Assembly (NCBI RefSeq): GCF_019175285.1
Contig: NC_056523.1
Location: forward strand, 182,817,732 to 182,881,731
Reading direction: 5' to 3'
DNA: 64,000 nt
Source of the DNA: Sceloporus undulatus
Lineage: Eukaryota; Chordata; Lepidosauria; Squamata; Phrynosomatidae
The notes under the pieces are model-generated. The model worked only from the letters and a program-made list of their open reading frames with translations. It did not search any database and had not been told where the DNA came from. Below, in pieces: positions 52,687 through 63,472 of the stretch. The position numbers and the translations under genes were made by a program. Within the stretch, counting starts at the first letter, position 1. Every line of letters begins with the position of its first letter.

Positions 52687-54315
52687 TTGCTGACAAAATT
52701 AAAAGAATATGGCATGTATTCGGGATTTCAAATTAATAGAGATAAAACTAAGATGCTGGCAATGAATATATTAGATAATGAACAGGAGATAATTAATGGA
52801 AAAACAGGCTTTCAAATTGTGAAAAAAGTGAAGTACTTGGGAATTTGTCTAACAACAAAAAATACAGATCTTTTAAAGAATAACTATGAAAAAAGTTGGA
52901 AGGAGATTAAAAAAGATATATCACGTTGGAATAAGTTAGAACTCTCATGGTTTGGCCGAATGTCAGCTATTAAGATGATGGTGCTCCCTAAAATGTTATT
53001 CCTCTTTCAGAATTTGCCGATTATAACAAACGATATCCCCTTCTTAAAATGGAACAGAGATATGAAAAAATTCATTTGGAATTCAAAAAAGCCTAGGATT
53101 AAATTGATGTTATTACAAGACGCCAAAGAAAGAGGCGGCCTTGCGCTACCCAATTTTAAATTGTACTATTATGCGGCCACCCTAACCTGGACACTAGATT
53201 GGATAAGACTGAAAAGAAATAAAATGCTAAATCTAGAAGGAACGGGTTTGTTTTATGGACTACATAGCTACTTGTTTTATGAAAAAGATAAAGTAAATAA
53301 AGAATTTAACAATCATATAATAAGGAAATCAATTTATCACGTGTGGAAGAAAATAAAGGATAGATGGTTCCCCAAAATACCATTATGAGTCTCCAAAAAT
53401 GAAGCCTTCTTCAGAAATGAAAAATTAAAATGTGAGAAATGGCCAACATATGAAGATTTAACCACACTTAAAAATAACCAAAGAAGGCTTAAAACTGAAG
53501 AGGAATTATATGAAGAGGGTTACACTTGTAATTGGTTCTTATATAGAAGACTAAAAGAAAGATATAATCAAGACATGAAACTGATTGGAATTGGAAAAGG
53601 AGAATTAGAATTTGAAAAGATCATCATACAAGAAGGAACCCAGGAAATTTCAAAAATCTATCAATTGCTAGTAAAACAGGAGTTAGAACAAGAAAGCGTA
53701 AAGAATTGTATGATTAAATGGGCACAGGATATTGGACAAAACATTCAGTTTATACAATGGGAGAAGAACTGGTCAAGAAGGATGAAAATTGCTAAAAATT
53801 ACGCCATACAATAAAATTTAGTAAAAATGAAATTTAGATGGTACTTGACGCCTGTAGTGTTAGCAAAAATGACAAAGAATTGCCAAAATAAATGTTGGAA
53901 ATGCAAAGCTGAAATCGGAACTATGTTTCATTGCTGGTGGAACTGTAAAAAAGTGAGTCAATATTGGTCTGAGATACACCAGAAGATACAGATGATATTT
54001 AAGACAAAGATGGTTAAAGACCCTAAAATGTATTTACTAAATGCGGTTGAAGGCACTGAATTGGAAAGAAAATATGGCAAGCTGATATTCTACATGATAT
54101 GTGCAGCCAGGATTCTTTTGGCCTCAATGTGGAAGACTGAGCAGGTACCAGATCTAGATAAATGGAAAATGAAAGTATATGAATATATGGAAATGGACAA
54201 ATAAACGTTTTGGATTAATAAAAGATCAATGAATAAATTTTAAAAAGATTGGGAACCATGGTTAGATTTTCTGAAAGAAAACGAAGGACTGTATTCTACT
54301 ATTATATATAATTAA
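52687..54315 (+). pseudogene. L1 ORF2 C-terminal part (copy B), three in-frame stops
   Basis: It begins just after the RT active site (LTKLKEYGMYSGFQINRDKT, compare LAGLKINKEKS after YADD in copy A). It continues LGICLTTKN, GRMSAIKMMVLPKMLFLFQN, DAKERGGLALPNFKLYYYAA and IIRKSIYHVWKK, then the knuckle CWKCKAEIG..HCWWNC. One frame runs from 52687 to about 54315. It is broken only by stops at 53386-53388, 53812-53814 and 54202-54204, with no frameshift. The endonuclease and RT catalytic domains are missing. Its sequence differs clearly from copy A, so it is another L1 lineage. Confidence 0.85.
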
Positions 54316-55110
54316 ATTAACATGATAAGAGAATAAGACAACATCACTCTTTTTAGAAACAGTGTTTATGATTTCTATAATATAATATGTGAGGGATAAT
54401 TAATAATAACATAGCCAAGAAGGAAAGAATGATGGAAATTGTGAGAATTATACATATGGGGAACAAATGAGTACAGGAGAGTAAAGACATATAGAAAGTG
54501 ACAATGGCGGGTTATAGACCGCCCATTTGGGGTGGGCTGCACCTGCCCCTTTCCCCGCTGTATCGGGGCCTCAGGGTGTAGTTGGGCCGTCGCGGCCGCC
54601 GGACACCCCGCAGCGGTGGGGAGGGGGAGAAAGGGGCCCCTTGCTTCGCTGGGCGCAGCCGTCTGAAGGCTGCGCCCAGCAAAGCAAAGCGGCGCCGCAA
54701 ACCAGGAAGGAGCTCTGAAACGGAGCTCCTTCCTGGTTCGCGCTAAGGGCGCCCTAGGCGCCCTGGCGCAGAGCGAGGATGTCACATCCACGCCGCCCCG
54801 TATAGAGGCGGCACGGCTGTGATGTCCTCATGACGGCGGCCGTCTGGAACGGCCGCCGTCATTTTTTACGCGCGGAGCACATATTAGGGTTAGGGAGGTG
54901 CGGAAGCACCACACCTTCCTAACCCTAGTACGCGCTCCGTGCGTACTTTCATGGCGGTCTGTAACCCGCCAATGTATTATAGATCAAAAATCAAGCTTGG
55001 TGGTGGGTAGAGAAAGTTTAAATAATTAGTACGGATAATTATACAATGTTTATTAGATGCACTATAAAATATTTTATTTTGTGAAATTTAATAAAAATAT
55101 TTTTTAAAAA
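54316..55110 (+). mobile_element. L1 copy B 3' UTR, split by a GC-rich element
   Basis: AT-rich 3' UTR (54316-54505 and 54971-55110), ending in AATTTAATAAAAATATTTTT then TAAAAAA directly before the right telomere-like part. The interruption is the element at 54506-54970. The tail places the L1 insertion inside the telomere-like array. Confidence 0.7.
54506..54970. mobile_element. GC-rich PIF/Harbinger-like element, complete (family H2)
   Basis: This 465-bp element has perfect-looking ends GGCGGGTTATAGACCGCC and, inverted on the right, GGCGGGTTACAGACCGCC. AAT is duplicated on both sides (54503-54505 and 54971-54973). The interior is extremely GC-rich and made of nested hairpins: GGGCGCAGCCGTCTGAAGGC with its inverse, GGAAGGAGCTC with its inverse, GACGGCGGCCGTC, and GGGTTAGGGAGGTG with CACCTTCCTAACCC. 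Its ends match family H1 at 14 of 18 positions. No transposase frame. Confidence 0.8.
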
Positions 55111-55220
55111 AGGATTAGGATTAGAGTTAGGATTAGGGTTTGGATTAGGATTAGGGTCAGGATTAGGATTACAGGTAGGTTTACTATTAGGGTTGGGATT
55201 CAGGGTTATGATTAGGGTCA
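55111..55220. repeat. Degenerate telomere-like array, right part after the L1
   Basis: AGGATTAGGATTAGAGTTAG and GATTAGGGTCAGGATTAGGA. It continues the variant pattern of 51849-51938, as expected if the L1 split one array. Confidence 0.85.
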
Positions 55221-55760
55221 GCCCTGAAGAAGTCACAGAGGCCGGGCAGCATCTCCGGCTGCCCTGCCAGCCCCAGGGAAGCTGCGAAGGCCCGGCAGCA
55301 GCACTGGCTGCCCTGCCAGTTCTGAGGAAGTTACAGGAGCTCGGCGGCAGCACCAGCTGCCCCTGCTGCCCCGTCAGCCCCCGGGGAAGTGCCAGCGCAG
55401 CAGCAGAAAACAAAGGTATGCTGGCTGCCATGAGCTGCCTCTGAAGCTGAGACAATGTGACCCTCACAGAAGAGAAGGGGGTGGGGTGGCAAATGGCAGT
55501 GCTGTTCTGCCAAGCAGGAATTTTGCCGTGGAGAAATCTTAGCATTGGAAGGGATTCCCAAGGGTCATCTCATCCAAGCCCCTTTTTGGATGCATCACAC
55601 TCTCTCATTCATGGGTATTCTGAACTCTCCTTGCCAAAAATAAAATAATAAAATGCATGATAGGTTTGCTTTATCATCACTTAGGGATATTCTGAACTCT
55701 CCTAAAATGCAAAAAAGAAGTAGGTTTGCCTTAGCATCACCTTCATAGAGCTGGAGAGAG
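55221..55760. repeat. Insert within the telomere-like array, related to 26945-27345
   Basis: The first part (55221-55400) is a GC-rich direct repeat: GGCTGCCCTGCCAG recurs with GAGGAAGTTACAGGAGCT-type spacers, about three units of 55-65 bases. The second part (55430-55680) matches 26945-27345 (GAGCTGCCTCTGAAGCTGAG, TGTGACCC, ATTCTGAACTCTCCTTGCC). A short duplicate of ATTCTGAACTCTCC with AGGTTTGCC lies at 55690-55740. Confidence 0.6.
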
Positions 55761-56734
55761 GGTTAGGGTTAGGTATTAGTAAGTGTTATGGTTAGCATGA
55801 GCGTTAGGGTTTAGTTAGGGTTAGGGTTAAGATTACAGTTTGGTTAGGGTTAGGTTTCAGGTTGAGTTGGGGCTAGCATTAGGGTTAGGGTTAGGATTAC
55901 AGTTTAGTTAGGGTTACAGTTAGCGTTAGAGTTAGAAGGGTTAGAGTTCAAGTTTGGGTTAGCGATAGGGTTAGTTAGGGTTAGGAGTAGGGATTAGGAT
56001 TAGGGTTAGGATTACCATTAGAATTATGGTTAGGATTATGGTTAGGAATAGGATTAGGGTTATGATTTTGAATAGGGTTAGGATTAGGGTTTGGGTTAGG
56101 ATTAGGGTTTTGTTAGGGTTAGGTTTAAGCTTATGGTTAGTGTTCTGGTTTAGGTAGGTTTAGGGTTAGGGTTAGCATGTAGCCAGGGTTAGGGTCAGGA
56201 TTTGGGTAAGGGTTTAGTTAGGGTTAGAGTTAGGTTTGAGTTAGGGGTTAGTTAGCGTTAAGGTTAGGGCCAATGTTAAGGTTAGGGATTAGTCAGGGTT
56301 AGGGTTAGGGTTTAATTAGGGTTAGTTTTAGGGTTTGTTAAGGTTAGTAGAGTTAGCATTAGTGTTAGGATTGGGGTTTGGATTACCGTTAGGATTATGG
56401 TTAGGATTAGGGTTAGGAATAGGGTTAGGATTACGATTAGGAATAGGAATAGGGTTAGGATTAAGGTTTAGTTAGGGTTAGGGTTAAGGTTATGGTTAGC
56501 GTTCGGGTTTAGGTAGGTTTAGGGTTAGGGTTACCATGTAGTCAGGCTTAGAGTCAGGATGTGGGTTAGGGTTTAGTTAGGGTTAGAGTTAGGTTTGAGT
56601 TAGGGGTTAGCTAGGGTTAAGGTTAGGGTTAATGTTAGGGTTAGGGTTTAGGTAGGGTTAGGGTTAGGGTTTAGTCAGGGTTAAGGTTAGGGTTTAGTTA
56701 GAGTTACGGTTTAGTCACGGTTAGGGTTAGGGTT
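55761..56734. repeat. Degenerate telomere-like array, main part (about 1 kb)
   Basis: GGTTAGGGTTAGGTATTAGT onwards: TTAGGG units mixed with GTTAGGGTTTAGTTAGGGTT, TTAGGATTAGG, AGTTAGGG and short GTTAGCATGTAG interruptions. A longer period is visible: GGTTTAGGTAGGTTTAGGGT then TAGGGTTA(G/C)CATGTAG occurs at about 56150 and 56507. It is an interstitial telomeric sequence with internal duplication, not a young terminal telomere. Confidence 0.9.
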
Positions 56735-57656
56735 GTAAGTGTTTTACAATTATCTAGGGAGTTGTAAGCTCACTTTTTTCTCACAAAATGAGATCAGTGC
56801 AGGTTCCTTCTGTTGCTTTCCAATGAATTTTTCACCACTTAGTTGTGGAGGCAGACATCCATCGCTTCTGTGTCTAAACAATGCTATTCATTTACATTAC
56901 CTGTGTAGCCTCCCACCTCTTGGGGAAGTGGTGATGTGCTGTTGCTCCAAGTGTTTTTATTAACTCAAGGCTAATCAAATTTAACTGAGGACTGAAAGAA
57001 GAAATGAAGAAATGAATGGAAGCTAACAATGGTAATGAATTAATCTCTTGGTGCACATCCTGGAATCTTTGTCAGGTTGTAATATCTGGACCTATATTGA
57101 ATTGTGCACCATCATCATTTGAATGCATTTCTTCCAGTCAGAATGTTAAAATGATGTTTTGTGCATGCACAATCAGCTTTCAGTGTGCCAGACACTAACA
57201 CCAGTTGCCAATATAAGAAGAGAAGAACTACTTGTGAAGAGTGAATTCCTCTTGCATTGATTTGGAATTGACTTGATATTTGTAAGAAAATGTGTCAGAT
57301 ATTGTAAGAGAATCATGGTCGTCTGCATTCCAAGCATGCTATTGCAGTACTGATACCTTCGTGATAGTAGTGCATTTCACAATGCATATTATCACACTGC
57401 CACATGAAAATTGTAGTTTGTATTGATACCATATTTATGATTGAAGCTGTGGCAAATACTGCCTTCTGCAGATACATGCTAGCAACTGCATAGCATAAAG
57501 ATACAATTTGTGATTATCATCATGCTTAGATCAACAGATGAAATAGGCTTGGAAAATCTTCAAGTCAGTCTGTTGCAGAACTGTTACATAGCCAGGAATA
57601 TGCAACAAATAACCAAGGCAATAATTACATCAGAAGTTGGTAGAATTCAGGCATAG
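56735..57656. other. Unassigned AT-rich stretch
   Basis: No supported exon, RNA gene or named repeat. Confidence 0.4.
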
Positions 57657-57872
57657 GTCCAAAACACATTGCAGAAATAATCCAGTTTCAGACTGCTTTA
57701 ACTGCCCTGACTTGATGCTAGGGAATTCTGGGAACTGTAGTTTTGTGATACATATAGCCTCTGTCAGAGAGCTCTGGTGCCCTGTAAACTACAGTTTTCA
57801 TGATTCCCTAGCACTGAGCTAGGCCAGTTAAAGTGGTCTCAAATCGGATTATTTTTGCAATGTGTTTTGGAC
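57657..57872. mobile_element. MITE with GTCCAAAACACATTGCAG ends, complete
   Basis: The ends are GTCCAAAACACATTGCAGAA and, inverted on the right, GTCCAAAACACATTGCAAAA. The interior is AATTCTGGGAACTGTAGTTT and inverted AACTACAGTTTTCATGATTC. No clear target duplication. Confidence 0.78.
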
Positions 57873-57894
57873 ATTAACTGTAAGAATCTATATA

Positions 57895-58262
57895 ATAGCA
57901 GTATGTGAAAGGATCTTGTAGCACCTTTGTAGCATAAATTTTTGTAGACTTGGGCCTCAAACACACGGCCCAAAAGGGCTGCCATTGGGCTGATCTAGGT
58001 GTGGAGGATGCACGTGATGCATGTCCCCAATCACTCGGAGGCCATGCCAGGGCTGCCAAAATTGGCTCAAAACTGGCTGTGAAAGAAGCAGTTTCTTACT
58101 GCTCCTTTTCATGGCTTGTTGAGGGCCGTGGTAGTGGGCGCCCTTGGGACCACAGGGTCTAGTTGCCATGATCCTGCAGCGATTGGGGTAAGTGGCCTCT
58201 GGTTACTCCTTTAACCCCATCTGCTTGAGCCCTTGGTCTATTTCCTCAGATGCATGGAGTCA
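57895..58262. mobile_element. Non-autonomous element shared with 61463-61722
   Basis: CTTGGGACCACAGGGTCTAG then TTGCCATGATCCTGCAGCGA corresponds to CTTGGGACCATGGCATCCAG and TTGCCATGATCCTGTGTCGA in the second copy. Both also share a GCTCCTT region. Each sits between pieces of the 'AAGGTGCTACAAGA' family (AGGATCTTGTAGCACCTTTG at 57911-57930). Confidence 0.55.
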
Positions 58263-58287
58263 ACACCAATCAAAAACTGGCGCAGAG

Positions 58288-58414
58288 CAGTGGTTACCAA
58301 CCTTTGGTCTTTATTTTATTTAGGACTTCAGATTCCAGGCAACTTGGCCAACCGTCAAGAATTATTAGAGCTGAAATCCAAAACATCTGGAGGACCAAAG
58401 ATTAGTAACCACTG
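58288..58414. mobile_element. hAT-like MITE
   Basis: Ends CAGTGGTTACCAACCTTTGG and, inverted, CAGTGGTTACTAATCTTTGG. It is a sister of 37862-37997 and 42620-42755. Confidence 0.75.
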
Positions 58415-60119
58415 GTATAGAGGAATCAGTTAGGTGGGGCAGCTATCTATCTTCACTAAGTGTCCTCCTATGCTTATGGTGGCACTGTGATGGGAAGAGT
58501 GCAGGTCACCCTTAAATGAGCCTACTATACCAATTGCTCTGTTTTACTCTTGGGAATGATTAAGTCTGAGGAAGCTCACCTGAATAAGACATTATCTGGC
58601 AGAAATTAAGCAGTGTATGCAAAGGTGAGTAAAGTGTGGCTCATAAGTTGCATGTAACCCCTCAGGGCCCCATAGAAATAATATCTTTTTTATTTACACC
58701 CCCCCTAAATATTTTTGCTCCCAAATGCCCTCTAAGAGGTGTGGGAACATTTTCCAATGTTCCCTCCTCATGCTATTTTAGAAGTCCAGAAAAGTCCTTT
58801 TTTAAAAATTGGAAGTGACTTCCAGTCATTTCATCTTTTGGAGGGAAAAATAACCAACCTTGAACCTAAATTGGTGAGGGTTGGTATGAAGGATAAAAAT
58901 GTGATGAAAATGCTGCCTATGGCATTGGGAGACATTTGGGGGCCTCCCCCCTTTTTTTCAGTGGAGTAATAGCTATGAATTTGGGTGATACTTATGTTAA
59001 TTCTCACAGAAAGAACATCAGTGACACCTTAGCTAACCTAGGTAAGCACTGTGTGCAGGGAGGCAAAGATGAACATATTTGCAGCATGCTATCACCAAGA
59101 AAACCCTTAGATGAGATGAGACAGTTAAAATGAAACAAAAGGAAGAACTAGTGCACAGAGAGGTAGAGAGAAACAAATCTACAAGACCTAAGCAGAGTAG
59201 TGGACGATAGGAGGACTTGTAGATGTTTTATCCACAGAGTTGGGGCTGACTCGAGGGCAGTTAACAACAACAAAAGTGGGCCCCTGATGGCCCCCTAGGG
59301 GTCTTATGTTCCCACTGCTTACACAGTTGCCCAGCCTTGTTCTAATATATTATGTACATTATGTAATTATGAACATTGGTAATTATGGCAACCAAATCAG
59401 AACCAGAATCTCTCTTCCTCTGGATTAATCTGTGGGCCCAAGTGTTAGAACTCAGATTGGTGGGCAATGAATTTGAATCTCACTTTCACTGGGAGTGGTT
59501 GAAGAATTTATTTGGTTTCTTTCTTTGAGAATAAATTATACAAATGCACAAATATCTTCATACATAGGATGGGATGACCATGATTTTTTTTAATGCACCT
59601 AATGAGGAAGAACAGAACATGGATAGATTCATATACACAGGAAAATGGCTTTTGAGTGCTTACTTCTTCAAACTCTGGTCTGGAACCCTCTCTAGTTTTG
59701 TGATGCTAACAGGATTGTCCACTTTTTTTTGAGCTAGAGACATTCTCTACCTTGAACATCTACATAACTGGAAGGTACAAAATGGTTTGTCAATGCTAAC
59801 AATAGATGTATCTATTGAATTTGACCAGTGAAGATGTGTGAGGATTTCATTCATTTTGATTTTTTTAAAATAAGAAGTTGCCAAAATGCACACACATTTT
59901 TTAAAGGGGGTACAAAGAACTTGAGATCAACAAAAGTCATAGATTCGTCTCTCCCCATCTATCACTGCCCAGGATTTTGCAAGAAGATACAAAAGAGAAC
60001 ATTGTCTTCAGACCATCATCGGATCTGTGCTGCTTCTTCCTGGTGGGTTAAAGAATAGCCGAGAGATATAAGCAGGAAACCAGACACTACAACCCAAATT
60101 CTGTGAGTGATTTACACAA
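58415..60119. other. Mostly unassigned, with a BovB scrap
   Basis: At 59160-59272 the sequence TNLQDLSRVVDDRRTCRCFI then HRVGADSRAVNNN matches the BovB ORF2 end (LQDLNRVVHDR..HRVG). It finishes in GGCAGTTAACAACAACAAAA. Nothing else is supported. Confidence 0.5.
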
Positions 60120-60205
60120 ATATAAATAATAATAATAAATCATTTATTTGTAGCCTGCTTTTCCTGGGTAGATCAAAGCAGGTTCCCAGTGGCTTGGCAG
60201 CCAGC
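60120..60205 (-). mobile_element. LINE tail, reverse orientation
   Basis: AATAATAATAATAAATCATT then TATTTGTAGCCTGCTTTTCC, and GATCAAAGCAGGTTCCCAGT, is the reversed 3' end and tandem tail of a CR1/L2-type LINE. Confidence 0.5.
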
Positions 60206-61254
60206 CATTTCCTGATAAATATGGCTTTCACTGACACCTTCCCACCCTATCATCACAACATCTGCAGTGACCTTATTTCTGCTCCCACTGCCTGTTCTAT
60301 TTCCTGCTCAACTGGGAAAGTTATGTTTCATAGACAATCAAAAGTCAAAGTAACATGGAAAGTAGTCACCTGGTCAAATCAAAGGTGGCCCAACCATTAG
60401 GCAAAGTGAGGCAACTGCCCCAGGTAGCAGATAAGGAGGGCGGCAATGGTAGCCTTGCTGTTCTTCCTGGATCTTCAGCTGTTCCCCTGTTTTGTGTTGT
60501 ATATGCCTCATAACCTTGTCCTGCCTGCCTCCCCTCCTTTAAAATATCTGGCTGCTTCAGAAGAGGTGGAGGATGCTGCCTGATCATCAGCATGGAATTC
60601 AGACCCAAACACCAGTCCAATGGAGTCTGTGCATGGCATGGGACTCCTCTCATTTGTTCTAGTCAGTAAAATGCCTTGGGCTGACCCTGGGTGTAATCAG
60701 CCTCTACCTGAAAGATACTCCCAGATGTTTCCTTCCACACCTGAACTACAATGACCATCAAAAGGTAGAACAAGGGCATTGATCAGAAAGTTACAGTCCA
60801 CCAGACATAGCAATACATGTCTTGTCACATGCTTTTGTTTTTAAACCACACTTCTGTTGAACACTGATAAGTAAGAATTAGAAACTTTTGTCTCCTTCAC
60901 TATAAGGCAGCCAAAAGTGTTCTATAAAGCAACTTAAAAAACAAAACAAAACAAAAAACAAAAAACAAAACTCCAACTGGATATTTTTCAGCTTCCAAAA
61001 GCATCAGGGGTAGCAGCAGGCACCTCCTTCCTCTGACCTAGGCACAGCTGGCACACACTCTGCTGGCTCCAGGATGGAGATCAAAGGCACCACCAGGGGA
61101 ACGATGAACTCTCCTCTTGGTTCAGGATCTTGGCTCCCGTTGCTTAGTCTTAAATGGCAGGGCTAATGCGCGATGATGTGCCCTTCCTAGCAGTTCTTGC
61201 CCTTGTTGGACAATATATACATCTCATGTCCTATAGGCTGTGTTTCTTATAGGA

Positions 61255-61373
61255 TCAGGATTCGAGGTCTCGTGAGAGCTGCAGAAGTTCCTTCTGATTG
61301 TCAATCACTCTCAGGTGCTGGAGGTATGCCCAGGTAGCAGCTGGGCTCCGAGTACTGAGGGACTGCTCTGAAC
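61255..61373 (-). CDS. Final coding exon of an unrecognised host gene
   Basis: This 119-base minus-strand exon has a strong acceptor (TGTATTGCTTTCCTTTCAG). After two bases of a split codon it reads SEQSLSTRSPAATWAYLQHL then RVIDNQKELLQLSRDLES and a stop at 61255-61257. The second half looks like an amphipathic helix (YLQHLRVIDNQKELLQLSRD) and the first half is Ser/Thr-rich. It joins in phase with the exon at 63401-63472: T plus GT makes a Cys codon. I do not recognise the family. Endings of this sort (..LSRDLE) recall regulatory proteins of small GTPases, but that is only an impression. Downstream, to 60400, may be 3' UTR, with no clear AATAAA. Confidence 0.72.
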
Positions 61374-61462
61374 CTGAAAGGAAAGCAATACAGTGTCATG
61401 CATCTGAGGAAGTACACCAAGTCTACAAAAGCTTATGCAACAATATCCTTAATTCACCCAGG

Positions 61463-61722
61463 CCTGAAATAGATGAGCAAAAAGGTGTGCAGATGACGCA
61501 AGCCCCCAGATCAGTCAGAAGCCACACCATGGCTGGCTAATGTGGCCCAAAGCAGACCGCAAAAGGAGTGAGGAAAAAACGCTCCTTGCCAGCAGTGCAT
61601 TCCAGACCATAGCAGCAGCCAGCCTTGGGACCATGGCATCCAGTTGCCATGATCCTGTGTCGATCGGGGGTTGACTTGGGCTGGAGTGGCTCCTGGCCAC
61701 TCCAAGCTGCTGGTCCATTCGA
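61463..61722. mobile_element. Non-autonomous element shared with 57895-58262
   Basis: CAGATGACGCAAGCCCCCAG, ACGCTCCTTGCCAGCAGTGC and CTTGGGACCATGGCATCCAG. It is flanked by 'AAGGTGCTACAAGA'-family pieces at 61385-61440 (ATCTGAGGAAGTACACCAAG) and 61740-61775, so it probably inserted into one of them. It lies in the intron of the unrecognised gene. A (CA)n run at 61722-61739 follows. Confidence 0.55.
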
Positions 61723-62473
61723 CACACACACACACACACTCAGTCTAAAAGGTGCTACAAGATCCCTTTGCATAGTGTCAATTAAGGATGGTCTCAGGCC
61801 TACATTTAAATAAATATAAACAAATAAAACAGATCCCATGGAAATGAGAAAGGGGGTATAATCTGATATTAAGGGCAAACATTCCTCAACCTGATGTGAA
61901 AGCAACCTTCAAAAATTTATTAAGATGTGCAGAACGCTTTCATAAGTCTTCAGATCTTATGAAAGATGGAGAAAGAGATTTGACAATGTTTGGCCAATCC
62001 CTGAGAAAACAGTCAGAAGCTGAGGTTTATGCATCTGAATAGGATTTCTATTGGGGATGGGCTCAGTGGATCTGCAGACTTCTTAACCTTTCCTGTTGCG
62101 AGAAAGTAATTTTTTCAGAACTTATTTTTTAAAAAGTTTTTATTCTGGTCACATATTTCTAATTTTGAGGAGAACAATGTACTCAGGATTTTGGGTACAC
62201 TGCCTTGACAAGTGAAGTAGTTCAGGTTCTTGGAGTTGAGGAAGCAATTCCTGCACTGGCAGGCAATTCATAGGGATTTGAGGAGTTTCCAGTTGAAAAA
62301 TCACAACAAAATTGACCCATTCTTTCTTAAAAATTGGGCAATCTTGAGGGTTCAGGGGGCTTCCGAGGGAGAATTAGTGATACTAAGGGCCACATGGGGA
62401 TTGCAGGCTGCATTTTGACCATCCCTGATCTAATCCAAGCTACACAGTGGCAGGCAACCAAAAGCCATATATA

Positions 62474-62741
62474 CCGTATTTTCAGGCGTATAAGATGACT
62501 TTTGAACCCTTTTAAATCTTGTGAAAAGTTGGGGGTTGTCTTATATGCCACGTATAAGGAGGCCGGAAGGCAGCTCCGTGGGCCGGCGCGCGCCCGCCCA
62601 ACGCCGGCCTTCTGAGGCCTCCTCCTGCCTTCCAGGGGTAGTCTTGTACGGTGAGTATATAGCCAAGTCTATATTTTTGTTTGAATAGTTGGGGGGGGGT
62701 CGTCTTATATGCCCCGTCGCCTTATACACTGGAAAATACGG
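62474..62741. mobile_element. MITE with CCGTATTTTC ends and TA flanks
   Basis: The left end CCGTATTTTCAGGCGTATAA and the right end, inverted, CCGTATTTTCCAGTGTATAA are followed by GATGAC and GGCGAC respectively. TA flanks both sides. GTCTTATATGCC occurs twice inside. A palindromic CpG-rich core (GGGCCGGCGCGCGCCCGCCC) lies at 62580. It lies in the intron of the unrecognised gene. Confidence 0.7.
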
Positions 62742-62744
62742 TAA

Positions 62745-63393
62745 GTATAACCTCCAACTGCCCTGATTTGGCAGGGACAATCCAAGTTAATCCTCTACAT
62801 TCCACTTTTCCAAATGTTTTTAAAATGTCCTAGTAGTTTATCACTCTTCCACCCACTGTCTCCCTTACTACAGTTGTTGCAAAGTGAGTGCAAAAAGCAG
62901 AGAGGAGATGGAACTTGCCATTCCCAGAAGGCTCAGGCAAAGGGAAACCACTGCAGCCTCTCCTAGCTTGTCTGCCCTTCCCAATTAATAACATTTACCA
63001 TCTTGACCACACACTGCTGTGGCTTGGCCACAGATGGCCCAGTTTTCATCTGTGAAATGTTGGAGGGTATGTGTTAGCTGACATAAGCTGTCTGAGGTTT
63101 CAGGTATGAGCCTTTCTCAGTTCTACCAGGAACCGAACAAGAAACTATCTGCATGCAAAGCTTGTGGTCTACTACACTGTTGCTGTATTTGTATTTTATA
63201 ACAAACAATCCCTCCCTCAAACAACTGACAATATCTGGATCACAAGGTGGCCACAAAGAAAAACCTGGAATGCAATGTTTTCCTAAGAAGGTTGTGAGGC
63301 ATCTCCATAGGAAGGGAGTGAAAAACACCTGCAACTCCAGAGAAAAGGTCTAGTGTGCAAGCAACATTTACTCTATACCTTCCCTGCTTCATA
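62745..63393. other. Probable intron of the unrecognised gene
   Basis: It lies between the two minus-strand exons. No further exon or repeat is supported here. Confidence 0.45.
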
Positions 63394-63400
63394 GACTTAC

Positions 63401-63472
63401 AGGTGGAGGCACGCATAGCTCGAGCTTCTTCTAGGAGGTGCTGGGGACGATTCCTCAAAGGTGACAGTGGAA
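63401..63472 (-). CDS. Penultimate exon of an unrecognised host gene
   Basis: This 72-base minus-strand exon has a strong acceptor (TCCTCCCTTCCCTTTCAG) and donor (ACCT followed by GTAAGTC). After two bases of a split codon it reads PLSPLRNRPQHLLEEARAMR then AST, and ends with one base. This phase fits the final exon at 61255-61373. HLLEEARAMRA looks helical, preceded by a Pro/Arg linker. Earlier exons would lie to the right of 63472. A possible one near 63555-63640 is too weak to call. Confidence 0.7.

Noticed and set aside
52687-53388. A 233-codon frame as a possible host gene
   Set aside because: It is the L1 ORF2 region after the RT active site, by direct comparison with copy A.
51849-56734. 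A true chromosome end
   Set aside because: The TTAGGG units are highly degenerate and interrupted, and ordinary sequence continues on both sides. It is interstitial.
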